64,000 bases of DNA from Streptomyces barringtoniae (GCF_020819595.1 NZ_JAJHNP010000014.1:62001-126000); one strand, 5' to 3'. Shown: positions 45,284 through 54,483, counted from the first letter of the stretch. Notes: generated by a model not told the origin, from the sequence alone. Translations and numbers: made by a program.

Positions 45284-45535
45284 GATATTGAGGCCCAGGT
45301 CGCAGACGCGGCGACGTCCCCGCCCCGGACGGTTATCGAGCAGTCCGTCCGTCGGCAGGCGGACAATCGTTGCCGTTCGCCAGCAGGTTGATGACGAGCC
45401 TGGACGGTGTACGACGGGCCTCGGCTGACCCGAACGCCGGACTTCCGCGCGTGTTGCTCCGGGGGAACCCGACGGTACGTGGCGGCCGGGTTAGCGTCGA
45501 CCGGCATGCGACGTGGGAGTGCGGGAGGTGTCGCG

Positions 45536-47071
45536 GTGCCGACGGTCGGGCGACGCACGAACGTGACGACCCTGCCGATCATTCTCGGCCTCGCCCTCGC
45601 TTTCACGGTCACGGTCGTCGACCCGCTGGTGCTCAGCCTGAATCTGCCGCAGGTGAGCCGGGCCCTGCATGCTCCGCCGCACGTCCTCGGGTTGCTGAGC
45701 GGGGCGGCGACGCTGGTGATGGCTGTCGCCGTCCTCGCCGCGGGCCGCCTCGGGGACGTCTTCGGCCTCAAGCGGCTGCTGATGCGGGGACTCGTCGTCG
45801 TCACGGTCGTCGACCTGATCTCCATGCTGTCCCCCGGCTATGGCTTCCTGCTGGTGATGCGCCTCCTGGCCGGGCTGGGGATGACAGCGCTGCTGGGAGT
45901 GCCGTTGGCCCTGGTGAAAGTGGCGGTACCGCCGGAGAAGCGCCCTGTGGGCATCGGCATCCTGATGGCCGTCACGACGATCCTTTGCGGGGTGGTTCCC
46001 GCGTTCACGGGCTGGATGGTGGCGGCCGTCGGCTGGCGGTTTCTGTTCCTGATCGGTCCACTGATGTGTCTGGTCTCGCTCTGGTTGACGGCCCGCTACG
46101 TCCCTGAGTCCCCCGTCCAGCGGGGGCGTCGTCTCGACATGGGCGGCGTGACCATGATCGGGACCGCCCTGCTGGCCCTTGTCGTCGGTCTCGCGGCGGC
46201 GCAGAACGGCATCTCCCGGCCAGAGACCTGGGTGCCGCTGGTGATCAGTGCGGTCGGCGCCGTACTTTTCGCGCTCCACGAACGTCGCACTGCCGAACCA
46301 GCCCTGGACCTGGTGCTGTTCCGCAGCACACCGTTCAGCGTGGCCCTGGCGGCGACCCTCACACTGAACTTCCTCGCCGCCGGACTCGGCCTCGTTCTGG
46401 GGCAGTTCGGAAGCATCGTACTGTCGCTGTCCCCCGAGACCATCGGCCTGCTCTACCTGCCCGGCACCCTGCTGATCGCCGGTGCCGTCATCCTGGCCGG
46501 GCGCCTGGTGGGGAAGTACACCCCGCGGCCGGTCATGGTCACCGGTCTGCTGGTGATGGCGGCGAGCGGGCTGCTGCTGGCGGGCACCGCCGGCCCCACG
46601 ATGGCGCTGTGGCTGCTCGTTCTGGCCACATGGCTGTGCAACCTCGGGTCGCTGGTCACCTCCACGTCCGTGTCCGAGACGGTTCTCTCCCAAGCACCGC
46701 CCGGGCATTCCGGCACGGTGGCCTCCGTTCAGATGGCCTTCGCGATGACGGGCTCCGCGTTCGGGCCCACCGTCTACCTTCTGCTTTTCGACTTCTTCTT
46801 CCAGCGACGGTGGCTGGCGGACGCGAAAGCACGCGATCTGTCGGTGAGGAAGGCCGAACAAGCCGTGGATGCCGTGCGCAGCGGGATGGCGCAGCACCCG
46901 GGTGGCAACGGATACGACCCGAACCTGCTCCGACAGGCCGCAGGACTGAAACTCGGGCTGGACTTCGCCGAGGGCCTGCGGCTCGCCATGCTGACGGTCA
47001 GCATCCTGCCGCTCGCCGTGGCGGCACTGGCCTTTGTGCTGATGCCTCGCTGCAAGGAAGCCCGGGCGTAG
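45536..47071 (+). CDS. MFS drug/proton antiporter, DHA2-type (14 helices)
   Basis: A 511-residue transporter with about 14 hydrophobic segments. The conserved loop LAAGRLGDVFGLKRLLMRGL (motif A) follows helix 2, and RLLAGLGMTALLGVPLALV and PAFTGWMVAAVGWRFLFLIG (motif C region) follow. GTG 45536 has GGGAGG seven bases upstream; an in-frame ATG at 45506 has no ribosome site. It stands alone among gene fragments and is intact, so it may be the retained cargo of this region. Substrate unknown. Confidence 0.88.
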   Translation: MPTVGRRTNVTTLPIILGLALAFTVTVVDPLVLSLNLPQVSRALHAPPHVLGLLSGAATLVMAVAVLAAGRLGDVFGLKRLLMRGLVVVTVVDLISMLSPGYGFLLVMRLLAGLGMTALLGVPLALVKVAVPPEKRPVGIGILMAVTTILCGVVPAFTGWMVAAVGWRFLFLIGPLMCLVSLWLTARYVPESPVQRGRRLDMGGVTMIGTALLALVVGLAAAQNGISRPETWVPLVISAVGAVLFALHERRTAEPALDLVLFRSTPFSVALAATLTLNFLAAGLGLVLGQFGSIVLSLSPETIGLLYLPGTLLIAGAVILAGRLVGKYTPRPVMVTGLLVMAASGLLLAGTAGPTMALWLLVLATWLCNLGSLVTSTSVSETVLSQAPPGHSGTVASVQMAFAMTGSAFGPTVYLLLFDFFFQRRWLADAKARDLSVRKAEQAVDAVRSGMAQHPGGNGYDPNLLRQAAGLKLGLDFAEGLRLAMLTVSILPLAVAALAFVLMPRCKEARA

Positions 47072-47128
47072 AGCTCAAGCCACGGCTCACGTCAGTCTCG
47101 ACGGCGCCACGGTCGCTCCGCCGTGTCG

Positions 47129-47578
47129 TCAGGCGACGCGGTTGATCGGCGGGCACTCCCATCGGGTGTCGATGACTTCGGTTCGTGGCAGGTACATGCG
47201 CAGCGCGGCGAACCAGGTGCCCTGCGCCGGCGTGGGCAGCCAGTTGGGCTCCTCGGCAGATCCCGGCGAATCGGGCTGCAGGCGGATGGTCAGGCTTCCG
47301 TCTGCGTCGGTGACCAGTCCGGGGGTGCGGTCACCGATGGAGTAGCGGTCGATCGGGTTGGCGACCAGGTTCCCCGAACCGTCCCATCTGTGGTGGTGGG
47401 TAGCGCCAGCCGTTGACGACGTGGGCCCATTCGCCACTGAGCAGTTGCTGTTCGAGCATGGCTACACCGGTGGCTGCGGCCCGGATCAGGCTCTGCTTGA
47501 CGGGTTCTGGCTGGACTTCGACGTCGATCCCGGGTCCTATGCCGATCTCCGCGAACTGCTTGAGCAGGACCTCGTGGT
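47129..47578 (-). pseudogene. DUF1254/DUF1214 protein, two fragments
   Basis: An upstream piece reads EVLLKQFAEIGIGPGIDV to SGEWAHVVNGWRYPPPQMG, then the frame changes with a deletion, and the C-terminal piece reads LVANPIDRYSIGDRTPGLV to ALRMYLPRTEVIDTRWECPP. Intact relatives are 350-480 residues; the N-terminal half and the middle are missing. Confidence 0.75.
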
Positions 47579-47619
47579 GCCGCGGCGGCGGCGTCGGGCC
47601 GGTTGGTGGCGGCGCGGCG

Positions 47620-47775
47620 TCATCCGAGCGCGTCGATCTCGTCGATGAAGATGATCGACGGGGGCATGCGGGCTGCTCCGAACAGGTCGCGCACCTGGGA
47701 GACACCGACGCCGACGAACATCTCCACGAACGACGAGCCGGCTACGGACAGGAACGGCATGTGAGCCCGCGGCAC
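47620..47775 (-). pseudogene. FtsH-type AAA protease fragment
   Basis: PFLSVAGSSFVEMFVGVGVS and VRDLFGAARMPPSIIFIDEI cover the region between Walker A and Walker B of FtsH, ending DALG followed by a stop at 47620. Walker A, the second region of homology and the protease domain are absent. Confidence 0.75.
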
Positions 47776-47962
47776 GGCGCTTACTTGCACCTTCGTCGAG
47801 CAGCCAGCTCGGTGCCTTGATCCGGAGCCGTGGGGGAGTGGTCCCGTGCCCCCTCCTTGGAAGAGCCCCAGATGGCGTGTCGGCACGTGCACGGAACGGC
47901 ACCTGAAACGCTGAAGGTCAGCCCGGCGAGAAAAGTGCCTCCTGAGCCGGCCCTCCTCTCTG

Positions 47963-48006
47963 TGCCCGCGGCGGGATCCGAACCTGCGACAGCCGCTTCA
48001 GGAGAG
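47963..48006 (-). other. tRNA-Arg(CCU) 3'-half remnant, possible attachment site
   Basis: On the minus strand the sequence fits a tRNA from the anticodon loop to the discriminator: loop CTCCTGA (anticodon CCT), 3' anticodon stem AGCGG, 5-nt variable loop, T arm GCAGG-TTCGGAT-CCCGC (one mismatch), acceptor strand CGCGGGC and A. The matching 5' half (expected to begin GCCCGCG) is not upstream; homology stops at the anticodon stem. Such 3' halves are left when an element integrates into a tRNA gene. Confidence 0.55.
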
Positions 48007-48442
48007 AGGTGGGGAGGGCGCGCCGGTGACCTGGGGTTTCGATACCTAGTGAGGCGGTTGCGAGCTCGACCGCGAGACACCCTCGTTGACTGAGGCTAAC
48101 CGCTGCATCTGGCACGGTTGTGGCACGAACCTCAGCCGACGATAGTCAGGCACGACGGCAGGTGCGCCGCCCGATCAGGCGTGCGTGTGTCTCACTGCAC
48201 CCCCACCGGCACCAGCCACGCTGCTCTTTTCCGGACTAAGAACATGATCAAGCTGGGCTATCGAGGTGAGCCCAAAAGGGGCCATGGGCGGCTTCAGCAC
48301 GGCCGCCTGAACGGCCCGGGGCGCCGCAACCGCTCTGAGCGCCCAAACCGGTGAGGAGACTGCGCGGCGGCGCGCCTGCACGGGGGTTTGAGGGTACGCG
48401 CGTTGCGTAGGGCCAGAACGCTCAGGCGGAGGGCGGGTGAAC
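48007..48442. other. Intergenic stretch beside the tRNA remnant, no gene recognised
   Basis: About 435 bp with no recognisable coding sequence. It follows the tRNA-like segment and may be residual DNA of an integrative element. Confidence 0.4.
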
Positions 48443-48922
48443 ATGGACAAGCCTGCCCGAAGCCGAGACCGCCCTCAGGCCGTTCTGAAGCCGCTGGTGA
48501 CCGCGTCGGCGGCGTACGAGGGCGGCCCTGCCGACATCGCCGCCGCCCGCCATCTCGCCCGCGGCTTCCTGGACCGGGTGCAGACAGAGCACTGTCTTCC
48601 GGTGTCCGGCCGGGCGATGGGCATGGTGCAGCTGGTCGTCAGCGAGCTGATCACCAACGCCTGCAGGCACGCGCCCGGGCCGTGCCTGCTCGATCTGGAA
48701 GTGGACGGCGGCACCGTCAAGATCACGGTCTGGGACAGTGAACCCATGCTTCCGAATGGCACGGGCCGCCGATCCAGGCCGGTGGGCCAGCACGGCCTGG
48801 AGATAGTCATGGCCGCGTGGCAGGACTTCGAGGTACACCGGGAACCGGTCGGCAAGCGCACGGTCGCGTCGGTGATGCTCGCCGACGACCCCGGCGGAGT
48901 CGTCTCGGGTAGTCACCGCTGA
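48443..48922 (+). CDS. Anti-sigma-factor-like serine kinase (RsbW-type HATPase)
   Basis: A 159-residue protein with an HATPase_c domain: N-box VVSELITNACRHAPGP, short G1 box VWDSEP and G2 region GQHGLEIVMA. The family binds ATP and either inhibits sigma factors or phosphorylates anti-anti-sigma proteins; Streptomyces genomes hold dozens of them. ATG 48443 is six bases beyond a GTG that lies too close to GGAGGG. No cognate sigma factor or antagonist is next to it. Confidence 0.85.
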   Translation: MDKPARSRDRPQAVLKPLVTASAAYEGGPADIAAARHLARGFLDRVQTEHCLPVSGRAMGMVQLVVSELITNACRHAPGPCLLDLEVDGGTVKITVWDSEPMLPNGTGRRSRPVGQHGLEIVMAAWQDFEVHREPVGKRTVASVMLADDPGGVVSGSHR

Positions 48923-49351
48923 GGCCATCTGCCCCTTGTGGAGCGCGTCAGGGTGTTTGCCCGGACCAGGCCGCCCTACTCTGGCCGCAGCCGTCCTGGT
49001 GCACGGGCCGGAGTGGACCGCGGTGTCCGCATCCTTCATCCTCCGGCCGGCCGGTGCTCCTGGCACCAGCCACCGTGCCCCAGGGCGGCCGCTGTCTTGG
49101 GGGCGAACAAGGCCGGGTCGTCGCCGCCTCCCAAGGGTGACCAGGGCCCGGTCGCCATCGACGGGGTGAGTAGCTTCTGTTCCCGGCCGGTCGTTGGGCT
49201 GTGCGTGGATGCTCGCCATGACGGCGCCAGCCCCTGCGCGCCCTGGCCGGGGGCTTCCGGCGCCGGGCCGAATCGGATGATCACAGCAGGGTCACCGAGC
49301 GGGCGCGCGGGAGACTGCGGCCGAAGGCGTGGAACGGGCGGGCGGGATGGG
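48923..49351. other. Intergenic stretch, no gene recognised
   Basis: About 430 bp between the anti-sigma-like gene and the hydrolase fragment. No frame gives recognisable protein. Confidence 0.4.
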
Positions 49352-49475
49352 TACCCGAAACTGCAGGAGTACCTCCGTACCAGCCAGGTACCCCTACTCG
49401 CGGTCTGGGGCGAGCGGGATGAGATCTTCGGGCCGGACGGCGCGCGAGCGTTCTCCCGTGACCTGCCGGACGCCA
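49352..49475 (+). pseudogene. Alpha/beta-hydrolase C-terminal fragment
   Basis: About 41 codons: YPKLQEYLRTSQVPLLAVWG and RDEIFGPDGARAFSRDLPDA, a typical segment holding the acid residue (WGERDEIFGP) of haloalkane-dehalogenase/epoxide-hydrolase-like enzymes. The nucleophile and histidine regions are missing. Confidence 0.65.
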
Positions 49476-49942
49476 TCAGCGGATACATCCACGGATTCCT
49501 CGGGCGTGTCCTTACATGACGTGCCCCCACATGAGGCGCAGCGAGACTCACGCACTCCGCCTGATCCTCAGCGGACGCGGCGGCCGATGCGACCTCAGCT
49601 TGGGAAGATCGTGTCTTCTGACGGCAGTTGGCGCGATGTACTGCGGTGAGGCGATGCAGCAACTCCGGCCGTACCCGTGCCCAAGTCCCTGTTGTTTCCC
49701 GCGATTCCCCGTGGCATCCGGCACGCGAATGGCACGCCCCGTCCACTCAGGAGACCGACCCCTGAGCGGAAGCTTTGTCTTGGAGAAACCACGTTGGCGG
49801 GTACGTCGACCGACGGGGCGCGCGTGTTTCGCAGTACCCCAGTCGGTCTGAGCCACGCTGCCGCGTGACGTCCGTGAGAGCAAGGTGCAACGGCAGAACC
49901 CAGGTGAAGCACGACCGCGGTACGCCAGCTTTGAAAAGGGAA
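49476..49942. other. Intergenic stretch, no gene recognised
   Basis: About 470 bp of somewhat lower G+C with no recognisable coding sequence on either strand. Confidence 0.4.
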
Positions 49943-49977
49943 AACCTGGCGGCCTGCGTAATGCAGATCGCCAGGTT
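49943..49977 (-). terminator. Rho-independent terminator of the multicopper oxidase gene
   Basis: A perfect 9-bp stem AACCTGGCG/CGCCAGGTT with a 17-nt loop. In the direction of the oxidase gene it is followed by TTTTCCCTTTTC. It begins 29 bp after the oxidase stop. Confidence 0.75.
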
Positions 49978-50006
49978 CGGCCAGAACGGATGCGGTGTAT
50001 CAACGT

Positions 50007-51764
50007 CTACGGCTGGCGCACCAGTTGATCGAGTCTTTTCAGTGTGAGTACTCGGGGCAGCTGGAGTTGCGGTGTCGAGCCAACGGCCAGGGGCCGCATC
50101 ATCTCGATGGCGCCGCCTGTCGAAGCGCCGTCCTCATGAGAGAGGATGTGGCAGTGCCAGACTGAGGTACCCGGGATGGTGTATGTGCCCACCCATGCGG
50201 TGATGTAGTCCGGAGGGGACATGAAGGTGTCCTTGGGCCCGGATTCATAGGCGTTTGCCGGTTGGAAGGGGCCGATAGTGCCGGGAACCGGCCTGCCGTT
50301 GGCATCCCACTGTCCGACGTGCCATTGTCCGATCAGCCGGAGCTCCACGATGTGTTCGTGGAAGGGGTGCGCGTCCGGACTGTGGTTGCGCATCGCCCAG
50401 ACTTCAGTGGAGCCGAGTTGCGGGGTCTCGGTAGGCGGGTCGAAATAGTTGAGCAGCTGGTTCTTGTCCCCGATCTGGGGAACGCCGGGCGTGTTCTCGC
50501 CGGCCTGGACCGTTCGAAGACGTGCCTTCGCCAGCTTGACCGCCGACGACTCGCCGTTGTTGGTCTCCCGAATTGTCTTCGGCACACGTGAACGGTCAGG
50601 AGACGTCACTTTGCAGTCGACGTCGAACCGCATCAGCTGAGGAATCAGAGGAGCTGCGTTCGGGCCCGGGTAGGGCGCGGGAGCATCGTTGGCCAGCACC
50701 CACTTCTCCCCCTTGTGGCCGGTGAAGTCGACGACCACCTTGTAGCGCTCTCCGGGCGCGATCAGCAGGTCACTGATCGGCGCGGGATGCCGCAGATAGC
50801 CCTCGTCATTGCCGACCACGGTCATTTTCGGTGCGGCCGACGGAGATCCACCGGCCTGCTGGAGGCTCAGGTGGTAGAACCGAGAGTCGGAGCCGTTGAC
50901 CAGGGTGAAGGTATAACGACGGGGCTGCACCGCCTGTTTGGGTGCGATGGTCCCGTTGATCACCGGCAGGTCGCCGAAGAATTCCGGATCGGCGTGCGTG
51001 TAGCACAGCGAGTGGTCGGCGTTGAACGACTTGTCCTGGAGTACGTAGGCCTTGGCGAAATTACCCTGAGGCAGTCCGAACGACGGCTCCAGCTTGTCGG
51101 TGTTGGGCGCCAGTCCTGCCAAGCCCTCGTAGACGTGGTACGAGTCGTGTGCATCGGCGTGGTCGTGGTACCACAAAGGCGCCGCGGCCTGGTTGTTCGG
51201 GTAGTTCTGCGTCTGCGATCCACCCGGCGGTACTTCCACACCGTTGGGCAGTGGGACGCCGTCGCTTGCCACGGGCTGAAGACCGCCGTGGCGGTGCGTG
51301 GTGATGGTGTTGTTGTCGTTGGGCTGGTCGAACGGAAACACGGGTGTGCCCGCTGCGGGCAGGTTGTTGATGACCCGCACCTTGATGGGACGGTTCTTCT
51401 GGGTGACGATGGTCGGCCCGAGGTAGTCCACGGTTGCGTTGGCCGTGCTGTAGCCCAACGTCTTGGTCGGACCCCACGCACTGCTGAACTTGTGGGTGTT
51501 ATGGACGCGCACCGTGAGTGTGTAGTGATTTTTTCCGTCCGGTGCGGCGACCGGTGGCTGCTGCACATTGTCGACGAAGGGTGTCACTGCGGGCGAGGGG
51601 CCGCAGGACGCCGCGGCAGCCAGTGCCGGTGTCGTGAACGGTCCAGCTGCCAACAGCGGTCCGGCCCCGACTACAGCTACGCCGGTAATACTCGCCAGCA
51701 TTCGCTTCGGTACCAGATGCCTGGTAGGCCGCCGGCTCTGGCTATGCAACTTCGCTCCGAGCAA
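50007..51764 (-). CDS. Multicopper oxidase (CotA/bilirubin-oxidase-like), exported
   Basis: A three-cupredoxin oxidase. Copper motifs in order: THRHGG, WYHDHADAH, HPFHEHIVEL and VWHCHILSHED, giving the trinuclear and T1 sites (HCH-x3-H). The N terminus has a basic region and hydrophobic segment (MLASITGVAVVGAGPLLAAG) ending ALAAAA, a likely signal peptide. I place the start at TTG 51764 because GGAGG lies five bases before it (585 residues); an in-frame GTG at 51830 would cover the upstream operator. Codon use is less G/C-biased than in the dormancy island, suggesting separate origin. Substrate unknown; metals or phenols are likely. Confidence 0.88.
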   Translation of the reverse strand: MLGAKLHSQSRRPTRHLVPKRMLASITGVAVVGAGPLLAAGPFTTPALAAAASCGPSPAVTPFVDNVQQPPVAAPDGKNHYTLTVRVHNTHKFSSAWGPTKTLGYSTANATVDYLGPTIVTQKNRPIKVRVINNLPAAGTPVFPFDQPNDNNTITTHRHGGLQPVASDGVPLPNGVEVPPGGSQTQNYPNNQAAAPLWYHDHADAHDSYHVYEGLAGLAPNTDKLEPSFGLPQGNFAKAYVLQDKSFNADHSLCYTHADPEFFGDLPVINGTIAPKQAVQPRRYTFTLVNGSDSRFYHLSLQQAGGSPSAAPKMTVVGNDEGYLRHPAPISDLLIAPGERYKVVVDFTGHKGEKWVLANDAPAPYPGPNAAPLIPQLMRFDVDCKVTSPDRSRVPKTIRETNNGESSAVKLAKARLRTVQAGENTPGVPQIGDKNQLLNYFDPPTETPQLGSTEVWAMRNHSPDAHPFHEHIVELRLIGQWHVGQWDANGRPVPGTIGPFQPANAYESGPKDTFMSPPDYITAWVGTYTIPGTSVWHCHILSHEDGASTGGAIEMMRPLAVGSTPQLQLPRVLTLKRLDQLVRQP

Positions 51765-51803
51765 GAAATCCTCCCATAACGCGTTACCGGGGCCCACACA
51801 CAA

Positions 51804-51826
51804 TGACCCCATTGAATTGGGGGTCA
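51804..51826. promoter_or_regulatory. Candidate operator upstream of the multicopper oxidase
   Basis: A near-perfect 23-bp palindrome with arms TGACCCC and GGGGTCA, 40 bp before the TTG start. The TnACCCC...GGGGTnA form recalls operators of CsoR-family copper sensors, which would suit a copper enzyme. Assignment is inference. Confidence 0.45.
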
Positions 51827-52292
51827 CCAACCGGCTCTATCGGTGGGCTCGACGTGTCTGCCGTCAGGAAACTCTCGCGAACGGCGTCCAGTTGAACACG
51901 TCGGCACAAGGATGCACGCCTGCACATATGCCCTTCAGCAACACGTCGGTCTGAGCTACGAATTCGTGATGAGACCACTCGAATGCGGTAAGGGCTGCTG
52001 ACACGGCCGCGCGTGACGACGTACGACGATGCCTGAGGTGCATTGGGTGGTGCCGATCGGTCCTATGAACTCGTAACACGACGATCGTCCGCCCATACGT
52101 GCTGCCTTGGGCAGGCGACCAGCGAACGCCGATGAAGTTCTGTGCCGCTGCTCCTCCGTGTCCGGCACCGAACTCGTTGCCCGCCGCGCGGCCCTCTTCG
52201 CCGTGCAACTCCTGGGTCGGTGGTCGGGAATGGTTCAGCGGTACCGGCGCTCGGCGGTCGCGGAGCGCCGGTCGCTCTCCAATGGCTGGGGC
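51827..52292. other. Intergenic stretch, no gene recognised
   Basis: About 465 bp between the oxidase promoter and the end of the PadR-operon membrane gene. No recognisable coding sequence. Confidence 0.4.
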
Positions 52293-53057
52293 CTATGCCC
52301 TCTGCTGCCGCAGGTCGCGGCCGGTGCTGATGGCCGTGGCGGCCAGGAGGCCCAGTGCCGTGCTCTCGGCCAGGGACCCTGGGTGAGGAGCGGTCCGGAC
52401 GACGGCGAGGAGGTTCTGGCCCGCGGCGAGGGTCAGTCCTGTGCCGATGTGCAGAAGGGCCGTGGACAGCCGGCGCGTGGTCGGCAGGGCGGCGGTTCGG
52501 GCGATACGGGCGACGAGGACGCACAGGCGGAACGCGACGAATCCGAGCGTGAGCCAGTAGTACGTGACCACGGCTGTGCCAGCGAAGCCGGTGAGGTGTT
52601 CGGCCACGCCGCTCCATGCCATCAGGCACAGGGCGACGACCGCGGCGGTCGGGGCGGCCAGGGTGCGGAACGCCGCGGCGGTCAGGCTGCGGAGTGCTGC
52701 CCCGCTGAGCGGGGGAAGCGGTGCGGCGAGGCCGATGCCGAGCAGGAGCGGGGCGAGCCACAGGCTGGTGGCGGGGTGATGGATGTCTGCGGTGAGGGTG
52801 GTGGAGGGTTCGGCCGAGCGCAGCAGCAGACCGGTGGCCGCGGTGAGCGTGAAGAGTGCGACGGTCAGCACGCGGCGGGTCTGTCCGGTGAACGTCTCGG
52901 GCCAGTCGCCGGGGTGGAGCCAGAGGCGCGCGGCCCCCGCGAGGGTGTCGGGCCAGGACCGGACTCCGCCGGCGGACACCTCGTGCCGGATGTCCTCGCC
53001 CCATCGCTCACGTACGGCCGGCGGGTAGAGCCGGGTCAGGAGCGTGGCCGCGTTCAT
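52293..53057 (-). CDS. Integral membrane protein co-transcribed with PadR
   Basis: A 254-residue protein. A soluble N-terminal 50 residues (LLTRLYPPAVRERWGEDIRHE, a motif common in proteins encoded next to PadR regulators) is followed by about six helices. ATG 53057 overlaps the PadR stop (ATGA). Such PadR-linked membrane proteins are often called permease-like; no transport activity can be assigned. Confidence 0.8.
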   Translation of the reverse strand: MNAATLLTRLYPPAVRERWGEDIRHEVSAGGVRSWPDTLAGAARLWLHPGDWPETFTGQTRRVLTVALFTLTAATGLLLRSAEPSTTLTADIHHPATSLWLAPLLLGIGLAAPLPPLSGAALRSLTAAAFRTLAAPTAAVVALCLMAWSGVAEHLTGFAGTAVVTYYWLTLGFVAFRLCVLVARIARTAALPTTRRLSTALLHIGTGLTLAAGQNLLAVVRTAPHPGSLAESTALGLLAATAISTGRDLRQQRA

Positions 53058-53365
53058 GCCGGGTTGATCCCGAGTGCGCGCAGGCCGACGGCGGAGATCC
53101 GGGCCATCTGCTGGAGTTCGGCGCGCAGTTGGTCGCGGCCGGCGTCGGTGATCTGCACGGTGCGGTGGCGTTCCTGGGGGCCGGTTGTCTGGTTCGCGGG
53201 CTGGATCAGCCCGCGCCCCTCCAGTCGGGAGAGGGCGCCGTAGAGGCTGCCGGGGCCGAGTCTGCGGCCGGTGAGCTCTTCGATCGCGGTGTTGATGGCG
53301 TATCCGTGCCGCGGCCCGTCCGCGAGGACGGTGAGCACGAGCATCTGGGCGTCGTTGCTGTGCAT
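53054..53365 (-). CDS. PadR-family transcriptional repressor
   Basis: A 103-residue PadR protein of the short subfamily: winged-helix residues MLVLTVLADGPRHGYAI, LGPGSLYGALSRLEGRGLI and the C-terminal dimer helix. It is encoded divergently from the membrane protein at 53447. The 81-bp gap holds inverted and direct repeats that are likely its operator, so it probably represses both directions. Confidence 0.9.
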   Translation of the reverse strand: MHSNDAQMLVLTVLADGPRHGYAINTAIEELTGRRLGPGSLYGALSRLEGRGLIQPANQTTGPQERHRTVQITDAGRDQLRAELQQMARISAVGLRALGINPA

Positions 53366-53390
53366 GGGTCTCCTTGCCTCCGGCCCACAT

Positions 53391-53440
53391 GGTACGAGTC
53401 GCGATACTACTTGTCACGTAGTACGAGACGCGTACTATTG
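53391..53440 (+). promoter_or_regulatory. Leaderless promoter overlapping a PadR operator
   Basis: An inverted repeat TACTAC-N7-GTAGTA (53405-53423) lies within two direct copies of GTACGAG[T/A]CGCG (53391 and 53421). TTGTCA (53411-53416) and TACTAT (53433-53438) are spaced 16 bp, giving a transcription start at about 53445-53447, on the ATG of the next gene. That gene has no ribosome site, which fits a leaderless mRNA. Confidence 0.55.
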
Positions 53441-53446
53441 CGGGCC

Positions 53447-54481
53447 ATGGAACACGTGAAGGAGAACGGCCGGGCTTCCTCGGCCGTGGTCTGGGCGAGC
53501 CTCGGCGCGGCCGGAGTGTTCGAGGTGTTGACGGTGCTGGAGACCCAGGACAAGACGGTGAGGGCCGCCAGCCCGTGGCAGGACGACCCGTACGACGTGG
53601 TGGTGTCCCTGGCTCAGTTTGCGGTGCCGATGCTCGCCCTGGTGATCGCGTTACGGCTGCTCGCGTGGCGGGCGCCGGGGGGTGCGGAGCGGGTGCGGCA
53701 GACGGCGCGTGCGGCGGGGGCGATGGTCACGCTGGTCGGACTCACAGTGGTGTCCGAGTGGGCCGCGGTCATCGCCAGGACGCCTGCCTCGTCCTCGGGG
53801 ACTTGGGCATCGGTGCTGATCGGCGGGCTGGTCGTCAACTCCGTACTCACCGTGGTGGCAGCGGTGTCGCTCGGGCGATGTCACCGCTGGCGCCGCTCGT
53901 CCGGCGGTTGGCGGAACGACTGGCTCGGCGACGCCGTCTTCCTCTGCCGACGGATTCCCGTACTGCGGCGCTGGGTTGGTCCGGACGCGGCGGTCTGGGC
54001 ACGCCGCCGCGCCCTGACGGTGTTCATCACGCTGAGCACGCTGGCCGCGGCGGCCATCACCGGTGCGCAGGCCGTCGGCGAACGCTGGACGGATCCGCTG
54101 CTCGTCGTCTGGATGCTGATCGTCGTGGCGACCTCCAACCTCGCCTTCTGCGTGATCGGCAACGCGGTCGCGGGATTCATCGCCCGGCCGCCGCGCACCC
54201 GGGCCCGCCGCATCGCCGAGACATCGGCCGTCGCCGGATGCGTCGCGATCAGTGCGGCAACGGCGTTCCGCGACACACTGTGGCCGGTGTTCGGGACAGG
54301 ATCGCTGACCTCCGTCCCGGCCCTGGGCGCCCTCACACTCGGCGCCGGTCTGGCCACCTCCCTGGTCACAGCAGCGCTCCTGCTCGCCTGCTTCCCGTAC
54401 GACTCCACCGGCTCGCGGCGCCGCTTCGGCGCGGCCGCCACTCACCTTCGACGACCGGACAAGCACCGGCGAAAGGCGTGA
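53447..54481 (+). CDS. Multi-helix membrane protein upstream of a decayed ABC exporter
   Basis: A 344-residue protein with about eight hydrophobic segments (SLAQFAVPMLALVIALRLLA, GAMVTLVGLTVVSEWAAVIA, ASVLIGGLVVNSVLTVVAAV and others). I do not recognise the family. It is followed 2 bp later by the decayed ABC ATPase and permease, so it was probably part of the same PadR-controlled export system. Start ATG 53447 coincides with the predicted transcription start. Confidence 0.75.
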   Translation: MEHVKENGRASSAVVWASLGAAGVFEVLTVLETQDKTVRAASPWQDDPYDVVVSLAQFAVPMLALVIALRLLAWRAPGGAERVRQTARAAGAMVTLVGLTVVSEWAAVIARTPASSSGTWASVLIGGLVVNSVLTVVAAVSLGRCHRWRRSSGGWRNDWLGDAVFLCRRIPVLRRWVGPDAAVWARRRALTVFITLSTLAAAAITGAQAVGERWTDPLLVVWMLIVVATSNLAFCVIGNAVAGFIARPPRTRARRIAETSAVAGCVAISAATAFRDTLWPVFGTGSLTSVPALGALTLGAGLATSLVTAALLLACFPYDSTGSRRRFGAAATHLRRPDKHRRKA

Positions 54482-54483
54482 CA

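Noticed and set aside
47963..48006. A complete tRNA gene
   Set aside because: No 5' acceptor strand, D arm or 5' anticodon stem can be found upstream, and the T stem has a mismatch.
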